Source: Pseudomonadota bacterium
GTDB taxonomy: Bacteria > Pseudomonadota > Alphaproteobacteria > UBA8366 > JADFVY01
Direction: 5' to 3'
Assembly (NCBI GenBank): GCA_030671915.1
Contig: DAOVHN010000090.1
Location: forward strand, 1 to 8,101
Length of the DNA stretch: 8,101 nt
Part shown: piece after piece, positions 1-6,756 of the stretch
How positions within the stretch are numbered: position 1 is the stretch's first letter
How the letters are laid out: every line of letters begins with the position of its first letter
Notes under the pieces: generated by a model
The model's database searches: none
What the model was told of the DNA's origin: nothing
What the model saw: only the letters and a program-made list of their open reading frames with translations
Program-made: the position numbers and the translations under genes

Positions 1-1
1 G

Positions 2-1117
2 CCGACAACGGAATACCAGGCGCTGGGGCGCGACAGAAACTGGTGGGAAATCGCCTCTACCGTGGTGCCGAAGAAACTGGCCAAACTCTATCCCTTCGAG
101 AGCACGGCCTGGAACGCGTGGAAAGGTCGTCCCGCCGCCGACCTGTCCGGGGCCTGGCGCGTCGTCGGCAACCGTCCCGGCAAGGGCAGTTTCGAAGGCG
201 TGGTGGCGCTGACGGCCAAGGGTGGCGACAGTTACGCGGTCCGCATGGAGATCAGCTATTCGGACGGTAGCAGCGCCAAGGGCAGCGGCGCGGCCATCGT
301 CTATACCGGCTATGAGTGGCGCGCCAGCGTCAATCTGGACGGCGAGGACATCCAGCAGGTGATGGCGCTTTCTGCCAGCGCGGGCGAGATGTCGGGCCGC
401 TGGTTCCTGGCCGATCAGGACGCGATCAGCGGCACCATTCAAATAGTTCGGTCCGGCGCGGGCGCGCAGGCGCGCGTGCTGGCCGTGACACCGCCCCACA
501 TAAGGGTCGGTGAAACGGCCCAACTTGCGATCCACGGCGTCAACCTTGGCGACAAGGTTTCGCTGGGCAAGGGCGTCAAGGTCAACAGCGTGGTATCGAG
601 CAGCGCCAACACGGTCGTCGTGTCGGCCACGGCCAGCGGCAATCCCGGCGAACATACCGTCATCGCGGGCGCCGCCCAGGGACCGGAGGCACTGGCGGTA
701 TACGACAAGGTGGATACCATCATGGTCGAGCCGGGCTACAACATCGCCCGCGTGGGCGGCGGCGCGATCCCGCCGGTGCCCGCGCAGTTCGAGGCCGTGG
801 CCTATATGAACGGCCCGGATGGCGAGGCCGGCACCGCCGACGATATCCGCATCGGCGCCATGCCGGCCAAATGGTCGGTCGCCAACCATGGCGATTTCGC
901 CGAGGCGCTGGACGACGCCAAATATACCGGCAAGATCACCCAGGCCGGCATGTTCGAACCCGCCGTCGCGGGCCCGAATCCGGAGCGTCCGTTCCAGACC
1001 AACAACGCCGGCGACCTGTCGGTGAACGCAGCCGTCGATGTCGGCGGGCAGACGCTGGAAGGCTCGGCCCAACTGATCGTAACCGTGCAACGCTGGAACG
1101 ACCCCCCGATCCGTTGA
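2..1117 (+). CDS. qhpA: Quinohemoprotein amine dehydrogenase alpha subunit, C-terminal part (5' end outside window)
   Basis: The reading frame is open from the left edge (first full codon at base 2, PTTEYQALGRDRNWW) to TGA at 1115-1117, giving 371 codons. The alpha subunit of QHNDH is a periplasmic protein with an N-terminal diheme cytochrome c domain followed by three beta-rich domains; it passes electrons from the CTQ of the gamma subunit to soluble acceptors such as cytochrome c or azurin. The visible part matches the three beta-rich domains: roughly residues 45-145 of the fragment (around SGAWRVVG and GYEWRASVNLDG), then an Ig-like stretch starting near ARVLAVTPPHIRVGE, then the C-terminal domain from about IPPVPAQFEAVAY to the end. 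The signal peptide and the two CXXCH haem motifs should lie upstream and cannot be seen. The identity is firm because the genes that follow are qhpD, qhpC and qhpB in the order known for this operon. An ATG at 62 is internal and is not the start. Confidence 0.95.
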   Translation, partial: PTTEYQALGRDRNWWEIASTVVPKKLAKLYPFESTAWNAWKGRPAADLSGAWRVVGNRPGKGSFEGVVALTAKGGDSYAVRMEISYSDGSSAKGSGAAIVYTGYEWRASVNLDGEDIQQVMALSASAGEMSGRWFLADQDAISGTIQIVRSGAGAQARVLAVTPPHIRVGETAQLAIHGVNLGDKVSLGKGVKVNSVVSSSANTVVVSATASGNPGEHTVIAGAAQGPEALAVYDKVDTIMVEPGYNIARVGGGAIPPVPAQFEAVAYMNGPDGEAGTADDIRIGAMPAKWSVANHGDFAEALDDAKYTGKITQAGMFEPAVAGPNPERPFQTNNAGDLSVNAAVDVGGQTLEGSAQLIVTVQRWNDPPIR

Positions 1118-1126
1118 GGATCGGGG
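1104..1126 (+). promoter_or_regulatory. GC-rich hairpin over the qhpA stop codon
   Basis: Bases 1104-1112 (CCCCGATCC) pair perfectly with 1118-1126 (GGATCGGGG), leaving a 5-nt loop (GTTGA) that includes part of the qhpA TGA stop. No run of T follows, so it does not look like an ordinary intrinsic terminator. It sits between a structural gene needed in quantity and a modification enzyme needed in small amounts. It could therefore act as an mRNA-stabilising 3' end or a partial attenuator (inference). Confidence 0.4.
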
Positions 1127-1150
1127 CCGGCGTAGCTGAATAACAAGGCG

Positions 1151-1155
1151 AGGAG
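1151..1155 (+). promoter_or_regulatory. Ribosome-binding site that fixes the GTG start of qhpD
   Basis: AGGAG lies 6 nt before GTG at 1162. This supports the GTG as the true start, since the next in-frame ATG (1192, residue 11) has no comparable site at the right distance. Confidence 0.75.
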
Positions 1156-1161
1156 ACCCCC

Positions 1162-2607
1162 GTGACCGGTCTGCATCTGGTGCCAGAGAACATGCATGAA
1201 GTCCGCCTGGACGGCCGGCAACTGCTGTTCCATGTGCCGACCACCAGCCTATTTGAAATGGACGAGGTCGCGGGGGATGTCCTCGGGCTGTTCCGTGAGA
1301 AGGCCCTCGAGAAGGCCGCGGTCACGGCCGACGACGTGCGCGACCGCTTCGACGGCGTCCATGAACCGGAACGCCTGGCCGAGACGCTGAACGAGTTCAA
1401 GGACCTGCAAATCGTCCGGGACAGCGGGCTGGAAGCCCCCTCCCCCGCACCCGTTAAAATCAACGACTATCCGATCAGCACCATGGTGTTGAACGTCAAT
1501 ACCGGCTGCAATCTCAGCTGCACCTATTGCTACAAGGAAGATTTGACCTCGCCGGACAAGGGCGAGCGCATGGATTTCCAGACCGCGGCGGACGCCTTCG
1601 AGCTGCTGCTCAAGGAGGCCGCCGCGCGCGACCGGGTCAATCTGGTCTTCTTCGGCGGCGAACCCTTGAGCAATATGAAGCTGATCCGCGCGGTCACCGA
1701 TTATGCGGAACGCCGGGCGGCGGAGGAAGGCAAGACGGTCGACCTTTCGCTGACCACCAACGCAACCCTGCTGACCGACGATCTGATCGAGTGGCTCGAC
1801 GCCCACCGTTTCGGGCTGACTATCAGCATGGACGGGCCGCGCGCCCTGCACGACCTGAACCGCAAGACGGTCGGCGGCAAGGGAACCTACGACGTGGTCT
1901 CGGCCAAGGCGCGAAAATTGCTGGAACGCTATCGCTCGCGCCCCGTCGGCGCGCGGGTGACCCTGACGCCGGGCGTCACCGACGTCATCGCCATCCACCG
2001 CCATCTGAAATATGAACTGGGCTTCTTCGAGGTCGGCTTCTCCCCCGTCACGGCAGGCGACGTCGCGACGTTCAATCTGAACGAGGCCGAGCTGGCCGAG
2101 GTCTTCGACGGCATGAAGGCGCTGGGCCGCCATTACCTGGACGGCGCCCTGAAGGGCGAGAACAACGGATTCTCGAACATGCACCAGTTGATGACCGACC
2201 TGGTCGAGGGCACGCGCAAGTCGCTGCCCTGCGGCGCGGGGCTGGGTATGCTGGCGGTGGACAACGAGGGCGACCTGAACCTCTGCCACCGCTTCACCGG
2301 CTCCGACCTGCCGACCTTCGGCAACGTGACCGACGGCATCGACAAGCCGAACCTGGGCGCCTTTCTGGAAGGCATGCTGGACCGAAGCGACCGGTCCTGC
2401 CGAACTTGCCGGATCCGCAATATCTGTTCCGGCGGCTGCTATCACGAATCTTATGCGCGCTACGGCGATCCGGCGCATCCCGTGTATCACTACTGCGATA
2501 TCCTGCGTGACTGGGTGGATTTCGGTATCGAGGTCTATACCCGGATCATGGATGAAAACCCCGAATTTTTCACCAAGCACATCGAACCGCGGAGGGCTCT
2601 GCCATGA
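1162..2607 (+). CDS. qhpD: QhpD, radical SAM/SPASM peptide thioether-forming enzyme
   Basis: A 481-residue radical S-adenosylmethionine enzyme. In studied QHNDH systems QhpD binds the gamma-subunit precursor QhpC in the cytoplasm and forms three Cys-to-Asp/Glu thioether crosslinks. Residues 1 to about 95 resemble a PqqD-like peptide-recognition domain ([19 protein letters not shown]). The radical SAM cluster motif is C116-x3-C120-x2-C123 (CNLSCTYCY), followed by the AdoMet-binding GGEP motif at 165-168. The C-terminal SPASM domain has seven cysteines: C357, C375, C413, C416, C422, C426 and C445, including the CX2CX5CX3C core, as expected for two auxiliary iron-sulfur clusters. Translation starts at GTG with a good upstream AGGAG. 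The 3' end overlaps qhpC by ATGA (2604-2607), so enzyme and substrate are probably translationally coupled. No residue that is essential in this family looks missing. Neighbouring qhpC makes the substrate assignment strong. Confidence 0.96.
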   Translation: MTGLHLVPENMHEVRLDGRQLLFHVPTTSLFEMDEVAGDVLGLFREKALEKAAVTADDVRDRFDGVHEPERLAETLNEFKDLQIVRDSGLEAPSPAPVKINDYPISTMVLNVNTGCNLSCTYCYKEDLTSPDKGERMDFQTAADAFELLLKEAAARDRVNLVFFGGEPLSNMKLIRAVTDYAERRAAEEGKTVDLSLTTNATLLTDDLIEWLDAHRFGLTISMDGPRALHDLNRKTVGGKGTYDVVSAKARKLLERYRSRPVGARVTLTPGVTDVIAIHRHLKYELGFFEVGFSPVTAGDVATFNLNEAELAEVFDGMKALGRHYLDGALKGENNGFSNMHQLMTDLVEGTRKSLPCGAGLGMLAVDNEGDLNLCHRFTGSDLPTFGNVTDGIDKPNLGAFLEGMLDRSDRSCRTCRIRNICSGGCYHESYARYGDPAHPVYHYCDILRDWVDFGIEVYTRIMDENPEFFTKHIEPRRALP

Positions 2608-2927
2608 AGCATTTGAAGCCGCTTAACAAAAAGGCGCGGCTGCTGGAAAAGGCGGCCGACGAAGGCAAGGCCGAAGAGGTCCATGCCATGCAGACCATTG
2701 CCGGCTGCTCCTCGACCCTTGATCCGGGATGGGAAGTCGATCCGCTGGGCGGCGTCGCCTGGCTGTGCCAGCCGATGGAGGCCGACTTGTACGGTTGCTC
2801 CGATCCATGCTGGTGGCCGGCGCAGGTGGCCGACACGCTCAACACCTACCCGGACTGGAGCACCGGCGCCGATTCGGCGCAGCGCGACTGGCGGACCCTG
2901 CAAGCCGTTTTCCCGAAAAACAAATAA
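2604..2927 (+). CDS. qhpC: QHNDH gamma subunit precursor (CTQ-bearing, thioether-crosslinked peptide)
   Basis: A 107-residue precursor of the catalytic gamma subunit. Residues 1-28 are a charged, helix-prone leader with no Sec signal features; the mature chain would start at M29 and be 79 residues long. With a 28-residue leader, every residue known to be modified in the Paracoccus and Pseudomonas enzymes falls at the expected mature position. The thioether pairs are Cys7-Glu16 (C35/E44), Cys27-Asp33 (C55/D61) and Cys41-Asp49 (C69/D77); the CTQ pair is Cys37-Trp43 (C65/W71). The core reads [21 protein letters not shown]61 (mature Asp33) is also the catalytic base in the studied enzyme. A GGAGGG ribosome-binding site at 2591-2596 lies 7 nt before the ATG, which overlaps the qhpD stop. 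The leader is expected to guide QhpD and then be removed by QhpE; export is probably by QhpF. Confidence 0.97.
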   Translation: MKHLKPLNKKARLLEKAADEGKAEEVHAMQTIAGCSSTLDPGWEVDPLGGVAWLCQPMEADLYGCSDPCWWPAQVADTLNTYPDWSTGADSAQRDWRTLQAVFPKNK

Positions 2928-2970
2928 GCCCAGGATGCTCAGGACAATGACAAAATCGATAGGGGGGCAT

Positions 2971-4065
2971 ATGTACAGGCTGACACTCACCGCCTTGGCA
3001 GCGGCAATCATCGCAGTTCCCGCATGGGCCGGCAGCGCCCAGGCCAAGGAATATATCCTGACGGCGACCAAGCCGGACAAGCTGGTCATGGTCGACATCG
3101 CGGCCCGCAAGGTCGCAAAGACCTACACTATTCCCAACGCGACGCCCGGCGTGCTGACCATCACGCCGTCGCCCGACGGCAAGGTCGCCTATGTGCTGGT
3201 CAACCGCTGGGAAAGCATCAGCGGCATCGACCTGGATAGTGGCAAGGAGGTTTTCCGCGCCGACTTCAGCGAGGGCGACATCCGCACCAAGGGCATGTTC
3301 GGCATGACCATCAGCCCGGACGGCAAGGAGATTTTCATCTTCCAGTCTCCGGTGCGGCTGGGCGCCGGCGAGTATGAGGTGCTGGACACCCATATCGCGG
3401 TCTACAACACCGCCGACGGGATCGGCGCCAAGCCCGTGCGCAAGCTTCCCGCGCCGCGGCGCACCGCGATCCTGTCCAACTCGACCGACGGCAAGAAGCT
3501 CTACGCGGTCAACTGGGACATCACCGTGATGGACAGCCAGACCGGCAAGGTGCTGGACGTCCATAAGATCCGCAACTGGGGCCGCAAGGACCACAGCGAA
3601 CCGGACGTGCTGGACGTATGGCCGCAGTGGGAACAGGCGGATATTTTCTCGACGCCCTATTACGCGGTGCGCACGGACGTGGCCATGGACCATCCGGAAG
3701 CCTTCCAGACCGGCATGCTGACGCTGGACCTGAAGAGCGGTGAGTTCAACATGGAGAATTTCGAGCCGACCGGGGCGATCATCTTCTCCACCGTGGTCAA
3801 TCCGGTGCGGCGCAACGAGGTCTATGGCGTCTATACGACGCTTTCGAAGATCGACATCGAGAAGGACGTGCTGGTCAAGCGCATCGATCTGGAGCACACT
3901 TACTACACGATCAACGTGTCGGGTGACGGCAAGGAGATCTACGTCGGTGGCACGATGAACGATATCTCGGTCTACGATTCCGAAACGCTGGAGAAGATCG
4001 GCCGGATCGAAATGCCGGGCGGCGCCGACCAGGCACTGGCCTCGATGCGGGTCATCCAGCGCTAG
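2971..4065 (+). CDS. qhpB: QHNDH beta subunit, periplasmic beta-propeller protein
   Basis: The beta subunit of QHNDH is a seven-bladed YVTN-type beta-propeller that packs against the gamma subunit and helps form the active site in the periplasm. From ATG 2971 the product has 364 residues. A Sec signal peptide is clear (MYRLTLTALAAAIIAVPAWA, then GSAQA) with likely cleavage after A25, leaving about 339 residues, close to the 36-kDa size of the family. Repeated blade turns are visible: SPDGK at 67-71, SPDGK at 115-119, STDGK near 171 and SGDGK at 317-321, each followed by a hydrophobic strand. Two in-frame ATGs upstream (2935 and 2947) would lengthen the n-region. Start 2971 is preferred because it gives a compact signal peptide and has AGGGGGG just before it, though the spacing is short; 2947 remains possible. 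The gap to qhpC is 43 nt. The TAG stop is in the same frame as the following qhpF start. Confidence 0.95.
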   Translation: MYRLTLTALAAAIIAVPAWAGSAQAKEYILTATKPDKLVMVDIAARKVAKTYTIPNATPGVLTITPSPDGKVAYVLVNRWESISGIDLDSGKEVFRADFSEGDIRTKGMFGMTISPDGKEIFIFQSPVRLGAGEYEVLDTHIAVYNTADGIGAKPVRKLPAPRRTAILSNSTDGKKLYAVNWDITVMDSQTGKVLDVHKIRNWGRKDHSEPDVLDVWPQWEQADIFSTPYYAVRTDVAMDHPEAFQTGMLTLDLKSGEFNMENFEPTGAIIFSTVVNPVRRNEVYGVYTTLSKIDIEKDVLVKRIDLEHTYYTINVSGDGKEIYVGGTMNDISVYDSETLEKIGRIEMPGGADQALASMRVIQR

Positions 4066-4113
4066 ACGAGAAGAACGAATCGACTTGGAGGACCGCCGGC
4101 AGCGGCGCATGGC

Positions 4114-5871
4114 ATGAACGGCGAAGACAAGGCTTCCCCCGTAAAAAACAAAACAATAGCGGGTAACGGGGAGGCGGCCAGACCAGCGGCGATGCGCTGG
4201 CTGGCGGGCTTCGTCAGGCCCCATGTGGCGCGATTGTCGGCGGTCCTTTTCCTTTCCTTCCTGGCGACCGCACTGTCGCTCGCCCAACCGTTTATCACGC
4301 GTTACCTGATCGACGACGGCCTGCTGGGCGGCAGCATGCGGGTCATCCTGCTGCTCTGTGGCGTGCTGTTGCTGGTGGCCATCGCCAGCACCCTGCTGTC
4401 GGGCGTCAACCGCTGGCATTATGTGGACCTGTCGGCCCGCGTCCTGTTCGCCCTTCGCGAAACCGTGTTCGCCCATCTGCAGCGCCTGTCGCCTGCCTGG
4501 TACGCGCGGGCGCGTGGCGGCGATGTGCTGCAGCGCCTGGATGGCGACGTCGCCGAAATCCAGCGTTTCGCCATCGACGCGTTGTTGTCGCTGGTCAACG
4601 GCATCATCGCGCTGGCCGGCACGCTGGTGTTGATGGCGATGCTGAGCTGGAAGCTCTCGCTGCTGGCCCTGGCGATCATCCCGGCGCAGTTGTTGTTCCT
4701 GCGCTACATGCGCCCGCGCATCGAGGAACGCACCCGAACGGTCCGCGAGCGCGCCAGCGACCTGACCTCCTTCGTGATGGAGTCGCTGGGCGCCATGAAG
4801 CTGATCCAGGCGGTCGGCGGAGAGACGCGCCAGTCGCAAGCGCTGGGCCACCTGCATGAGGATTATCGCGGCGACCTGCTGCGCCAGCAGATGACCGGCT
4901 TCGTGACCACCGCCGTGCCGGGCCTGCTAACCACCTTGAGCACAGCCATCGTTTTCGCCATCGGCGGCTGGATGGTCATCGAGGGCGGGCTGACGCTTGG
5001 CGCGCTGATCGCCTTTTCCATTTACATGGCCCGGGCCTCGGGCCCGGTGCAGACATTGCTCGGCCTCTATGTCGCGACAAGGCGCGCGCGTGTAAGCCTT
5101 GATCGCGTCATGGCCATCATGAACGAGCAGCCGGCGGTTCGCGCCCCCGCCAACGCCCGCCCGCTTCCCGTGGGCGCAGGCGGCAATATCGTCCTCGACG
5201 GCGTTTCCTTCGCCTACGAAAGCGGCAGGGGGCCCGTGTTGCGCAATCTTTGCGCGGACTTCCCCGCCGGCCGGAAAGCCGGCCTGGTCGGCGCATCGGG
5301 TGTCGGCAAGTCGACGCTGATCGATCTGCTGCACCGTCATTACGACCCGGACGAGGGCCAGATCTTGCTGGACGGCATCGACCTGACCGAAATTGACCCG
5401 GCCGAGCTGCGCCGCAGCATCGCCGTGGTGGCGCAGGATACGGTGCTGCTGTCAGGCAGCATCGCCGAGAATATCCGCTACGCCGCGCCCTGGGCCGACG
5501 AGGCGGCCGTTCTGGAAGCCGCCAGGTCGGCCCAGGTGGACGAATTCGCCGACGCCCTGCCCGACGGTTACGCGACCAATGTCGGCGCGAGGGGAACCGC
5601 GCTGTCCGGCGGGCAGCGCCAGCGCATCGCGATCGCCCGCGCGATTCTGCAGGACCCGCTTGTGCTGATCCTGGACGAGGCCACTTCGGCGGTCGACCGC
5701 GAAACCGAGAGCAGCATCGGCGCGGCGATCGACCGGTTGTTCCCGGACCGCACCAGGATCGTCATCAGCCACCGCGCGGAAACCCTGGCCGGCGCCGACC
5801 CGATCTTCGACATGAAGGACGGCGGACTCGCCCGGCGCCCGCGCATCGCCCCGGTTCGCACCACGTCATGA
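4114..5871 (+). CDS. qhpF: QhpF, ABC half-transporter (membrane and ATPase domains fused)
   Basis: A 585-residue exporter-type ABC protein. About six membrane segments are visible, near residues 41-61, 76-97, 156-176, 180-200, 265-286 and 290-315. The ATPase domain has Walker A GASGVGKST (393-401), Q-loop Q441, signature LSGGQ (497-501), Walker B LILDE (518-522), D-loop SAVD (525-528) and H-loop H553, so it should be an active ATPase that works as a homodimer. Its place in the operon suggests that it carries the gamma subunit QhpC, which lacks a Sec signal, across the inner membrane; this is the accepted proposal for QhpF but is an inference here. The start is less certain than the rest. The best Shine-Dalgarno sequence (GGAGG, 4087-4091) is 22 nt upstream of ATG 4114 with no in-frame start closer to it; a weak hairpin (CGCC 4094-4097, GGCG 4104-4107) could shorten that distance. 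An alternative start is M27 (4192). Confidence 0.92.
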   Translation: MNGEDKASPVKNKTIAGNGEAARPAAMRWLAGFVRPHVARLSAVLFLSFLATALSLAQPFITRYLIDDGLLGGSMRVILLLCGVLLLVAIASTLLSGVNRWHYVDLSARVLFALRETVFAHLQRLSPAWYARARGGDVLQRLDGDVAEIQRFAIDALLSLVNGIIALAGTLVLMAMLSWKLSLLALAIIPAQLLFLRYMRPRIEERTRTVRERASDLTSFVMESLGAMKLIQAVGGETRQSQALGHLHEDYRGDLLRQQMTGFVTTAVPGLLTTLSTAIVFAIGGWMVIEGGLTLGALIAFSIYMARASGPVQTLLGLYVATRRARVSLDRVMAIMNEQPAVRAPANARPLPVGAGGNIVLDGVSFAYESGRGPVLRNLCADFPAGRKAGLVGASGVGKSTLIDLLHRHYDPDEGQILLDGIDLTEIDPAELRRSIAVVAQDTVLLSGSIAENIRYAAPWADEAAVLEAARSAQVDEFADALPDGYATNVGARGTALSGGQRQRIAIARAILQDPLVLILDEATSAVDRETESSIGAAIDRLFPDRTRIVISHRAETLAGADPIFDMKDGGLARRPRIAPVRTTS

Positions 5872-5987
5872 CCAGCCCCTTATACCAAGGATCGCTGATA
5901 ATGACTCATTTGACCGGGTTCCCCTGCCCGCTCGCGGCGTTGCGACCCGCTTGTGGTGCGCGGCACCACGGCGCGAACCGCGCCTGA
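5868..5987 (+). CDS. Possible 39-codon leader ORF coupled to the qhpF stop
   Basis: ATG at 5868 overlaps the qhpF TGA as ATGA and opens a 39-codon frame ending at TGA 5985-5987. The peptide begins [18 protein letters not shown] and has no domain I recognise. The frame runs through the whole left arm of the inverted repeat and stops 12 nt before the right arm, which holds the qhpE ribosome-binding site. Ribosomes translating it would keep the left arm from pairing and so could free the qhpE start. The same ATGA geometry is used at qhpD-qhpC. It may equally be an accidental open frame or the remains of an older qhpE start. No independent evidence of expression is visible. Confidence 0.3.
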   Translation: MTSPLYQGSLIMTHLTGFPCPLAALRPACGARHHGANRA

Positions 5988-5993
5988 CAAGCG
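5932..5993 (+). promoter_or_regulatory. Cluster of small hairpins inside the inverted repeat
   Basis: Between the arms, 5953-5959 (GTGGTGC) pairs perfectly with 5963-5969 (GCACCAC) around a 3-nt loop. Directly next to it, 5970-5975 (GGCGCG) pairs with 5979-5984 (CGCGCC) around a 3-nt loop. A closing stem, 5948-5952 (CGCTT) with 5989-5993 (AAGCG), encloses both. A weaker stem, TCGC 5932-5935 with GCGA 5942-5945, precedes them. Together with the 41-nt outer stem this gives a branched fold. I recognise no known riboswitch or ribozyme family, and no T-run follows. Confidence 0.45.
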
Positions 5994-5996
5994 AAC

Positions 5997-6002
5997 AAAG
6001 GA
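5997..6002 (+). promoter_or_regulatory. Ribosome-binding site of qhpE, at the edge of the right repeat arm
   Basis: AAAGGA lies 10 nt before ATG 6013. Bases 6000 onward, including the last three of this site and the start codon, belong to the right arm of the inverted repeat and would be paired if the long stem forms. Confidence 0.5.
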
Positions 6003-6012
6003 ACCCGGTCAA

Positions 6013-6756
6013 ATGAGTCATTATCAACGAGCCTTGGGATTAATCGCCGGCCTGCTGGACAGCGGCGTGGACCCCACCGTGGCGCCGGCGGAGTGCCCGC
6101 GCCGCAGTTTCGGCGCGGATGACAACAGCGATGACGGCGCGCCTGATTTGCTCGGCCATGGTACGGCGCTCGCGCGGATCATCCTGGCGGGCGCATCCCC
6201 TGCCCGCCTGGCCATCGCCCGCATCTTCACGGAGTCCTTCGCTTGCACCCCCGCCGCCGCGGCTGCGGGGCTCGACTGGCTGGTCGCCGAGGACGCGCGC
6301 GTCGTCAATATGAGCTTCGGCCTGCGTGAGGACCGGGCGGTCCTGCGCGAGGCCTGCGAGCGCGCGGCCGCCGCCGGAATTATCCTGCTCGGCGCGGCCC
6401 CGGCGCGGGGATCTGGCGTCTACCCCTCGTCTTATGGCGGCGTGATCCGCATATCGGGCGACGCCCGCCTGCAGCCTGGCGAGATATCCGTCCTTGGCGG
6501 ACTTCAGGCCGATTTCGGGGCCTGCCCCCGGCCCATGGAAGCCGACCGGATGCAGGGCAAGGCGATTGGCGGGGCCAGCTTCGCCGTCGCCCATGCGACC
6601 GGCATCGCCCTGTCCTTCCTGGCCGGCAATCCCGGCACCGGCGCGGCGGATTTGAGCGACTATCTGACATCCATCGCCCGCTTCCACGGGCCGGAACGCC
6701 GCACGGCCGATACGCCGCCCGCGACACCCGAAGGAGACTCCCCATGCAGCCCCTGA
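6013..6756 (+). CDS. qhpE: QhpE, cytoplasmic subtilisin-like serine protease for the QhpC leader
   Basis: A small (247-residue) S8-family protease. In studied qhp systems QhpE removes the leader of the crosslinked gamma subunit. The catalytic triad is visible: D16 in LLDSGVD, H49 in GHGTALA and S189 in [12 protein letters not shown]. The NMSFG strand (99-103) is also typical. It is shorter than secreted subtilisins and has no propeptide and no signal peptide, which fits action in the cytoplasm on a leader that never enters the Sec pathway. At the place where subtilisins carry the oxyanion-hole Asn (usually in an AAGN stretch), this protein reads GAAPARG (127-133), so that Asn seems absent. 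The start at 6013 is chosen because it begins just before the D16 strand and has AAAGGA upstream; an in-frame GTG at 5953 would add 20 residues lying inside the hairpin cluster and is unlikely. The end overlaps the ligase gene by 13 nt. Confidence 0.92.
   Translation: MSHYQRALGLIAGLLDSGVDPTVAPAECPRRSFGADDNSDDGAPDLLGHGTALARIILAGASPARLAIARIFTESFACTPAAAAAGLDWLVAEDARVVNMSFGLREDRAVLREACERAAAAGIILLGAAPARGSGVYPSSYGGVIRISGDARLQPGEISVLGGLQADFGACPRPMEADRMQGKAIGGASFAVAHATGIALSFLAGNPGTGAADLSDYLTSIARFHGPERRTADTPPATPEGDSPCSP

Larger units (their letters stand above)
5882..6040. repeat. 41-nt inverted repeat flanking a 77-nt structured spacer
   Basis: The left arm, 5882-5922, is the reverse complement of the right arm, 6000-6040, at 38 of 41 positions. 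The inner 27 (5896-5922 with 6000-6026) match perfectly; mismatches are at 5895/6027, 5891/6031 and 5884/6038. The right arm contains the qhpE ribosome-binding region, its ATG at 6013 and codons 1-9. The left arm, read on the minus strand, therefore encodes MSHYQRSLV followed by TAA, a mirrored copy of the QhpE N-terminus. Each arm also holds an 11-bp palindrome (AATGASTCATT at 5900-5910 and 6012-6022). In RNA this would form a very stable long stem; in DNA it could extrude as a cruciform. No target-site duplication or transposase is visible. Confidence 0.9.

Noticed and set aside
1249..2580. A 443-codon open frame on the minus strand
   Set aside because: It is antisense to qhpD, whose radical SAM and SPASM cysteines are intact; the minus-strand translation shows no domain.
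2683..2970. Extending qhpB upstream to an ATG at 2683
   Set aside because: This would add 96 residues of Arg/Pro-rich sequence overlapping qhpC in another frame and would bury the obvious signal peptide beginning at 2971.
2839..4857. A 672-codon open frame on the minus strand
   Set aside because: It lies opposite qhpB and the first part of qhpF, both with clear domains. The translation is low-complexity (rich in Arg, His, Gln, Asp, Val), as expected for the antisense of GC-rich genes.
5034..5047. GC palindrome (GGGCC/GGCCC type) inside qhpF
   Set aside because: It lies in well-conserved coding sequence and such short GC palindromes are expected at this base composition.
5910..5915. TTGACC as a promoter -35 box for qhpE
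   Set aside because: No plausible -10 box lies 16-18 nt downstream; that stretch is GC-rich.
5953..6012. GTG at 5953 as the start of qhpE
   Set aside because: The added 20 residues are encoded by the hairpin cluster, show no family features, and no ribosome-binding site precedes it; ATG 6013 fits the position of the catalytic Asp.
5882..6040. An insertion sequence or an intrinsic terminator at the inverted repeat
   Set aside because: The spacer of 77 nt is too small for a transposase and no target duplication is visible. No T-run follows either arm, and the right arm is coding sequence for qhpE, so a simple terminator is unlikely.
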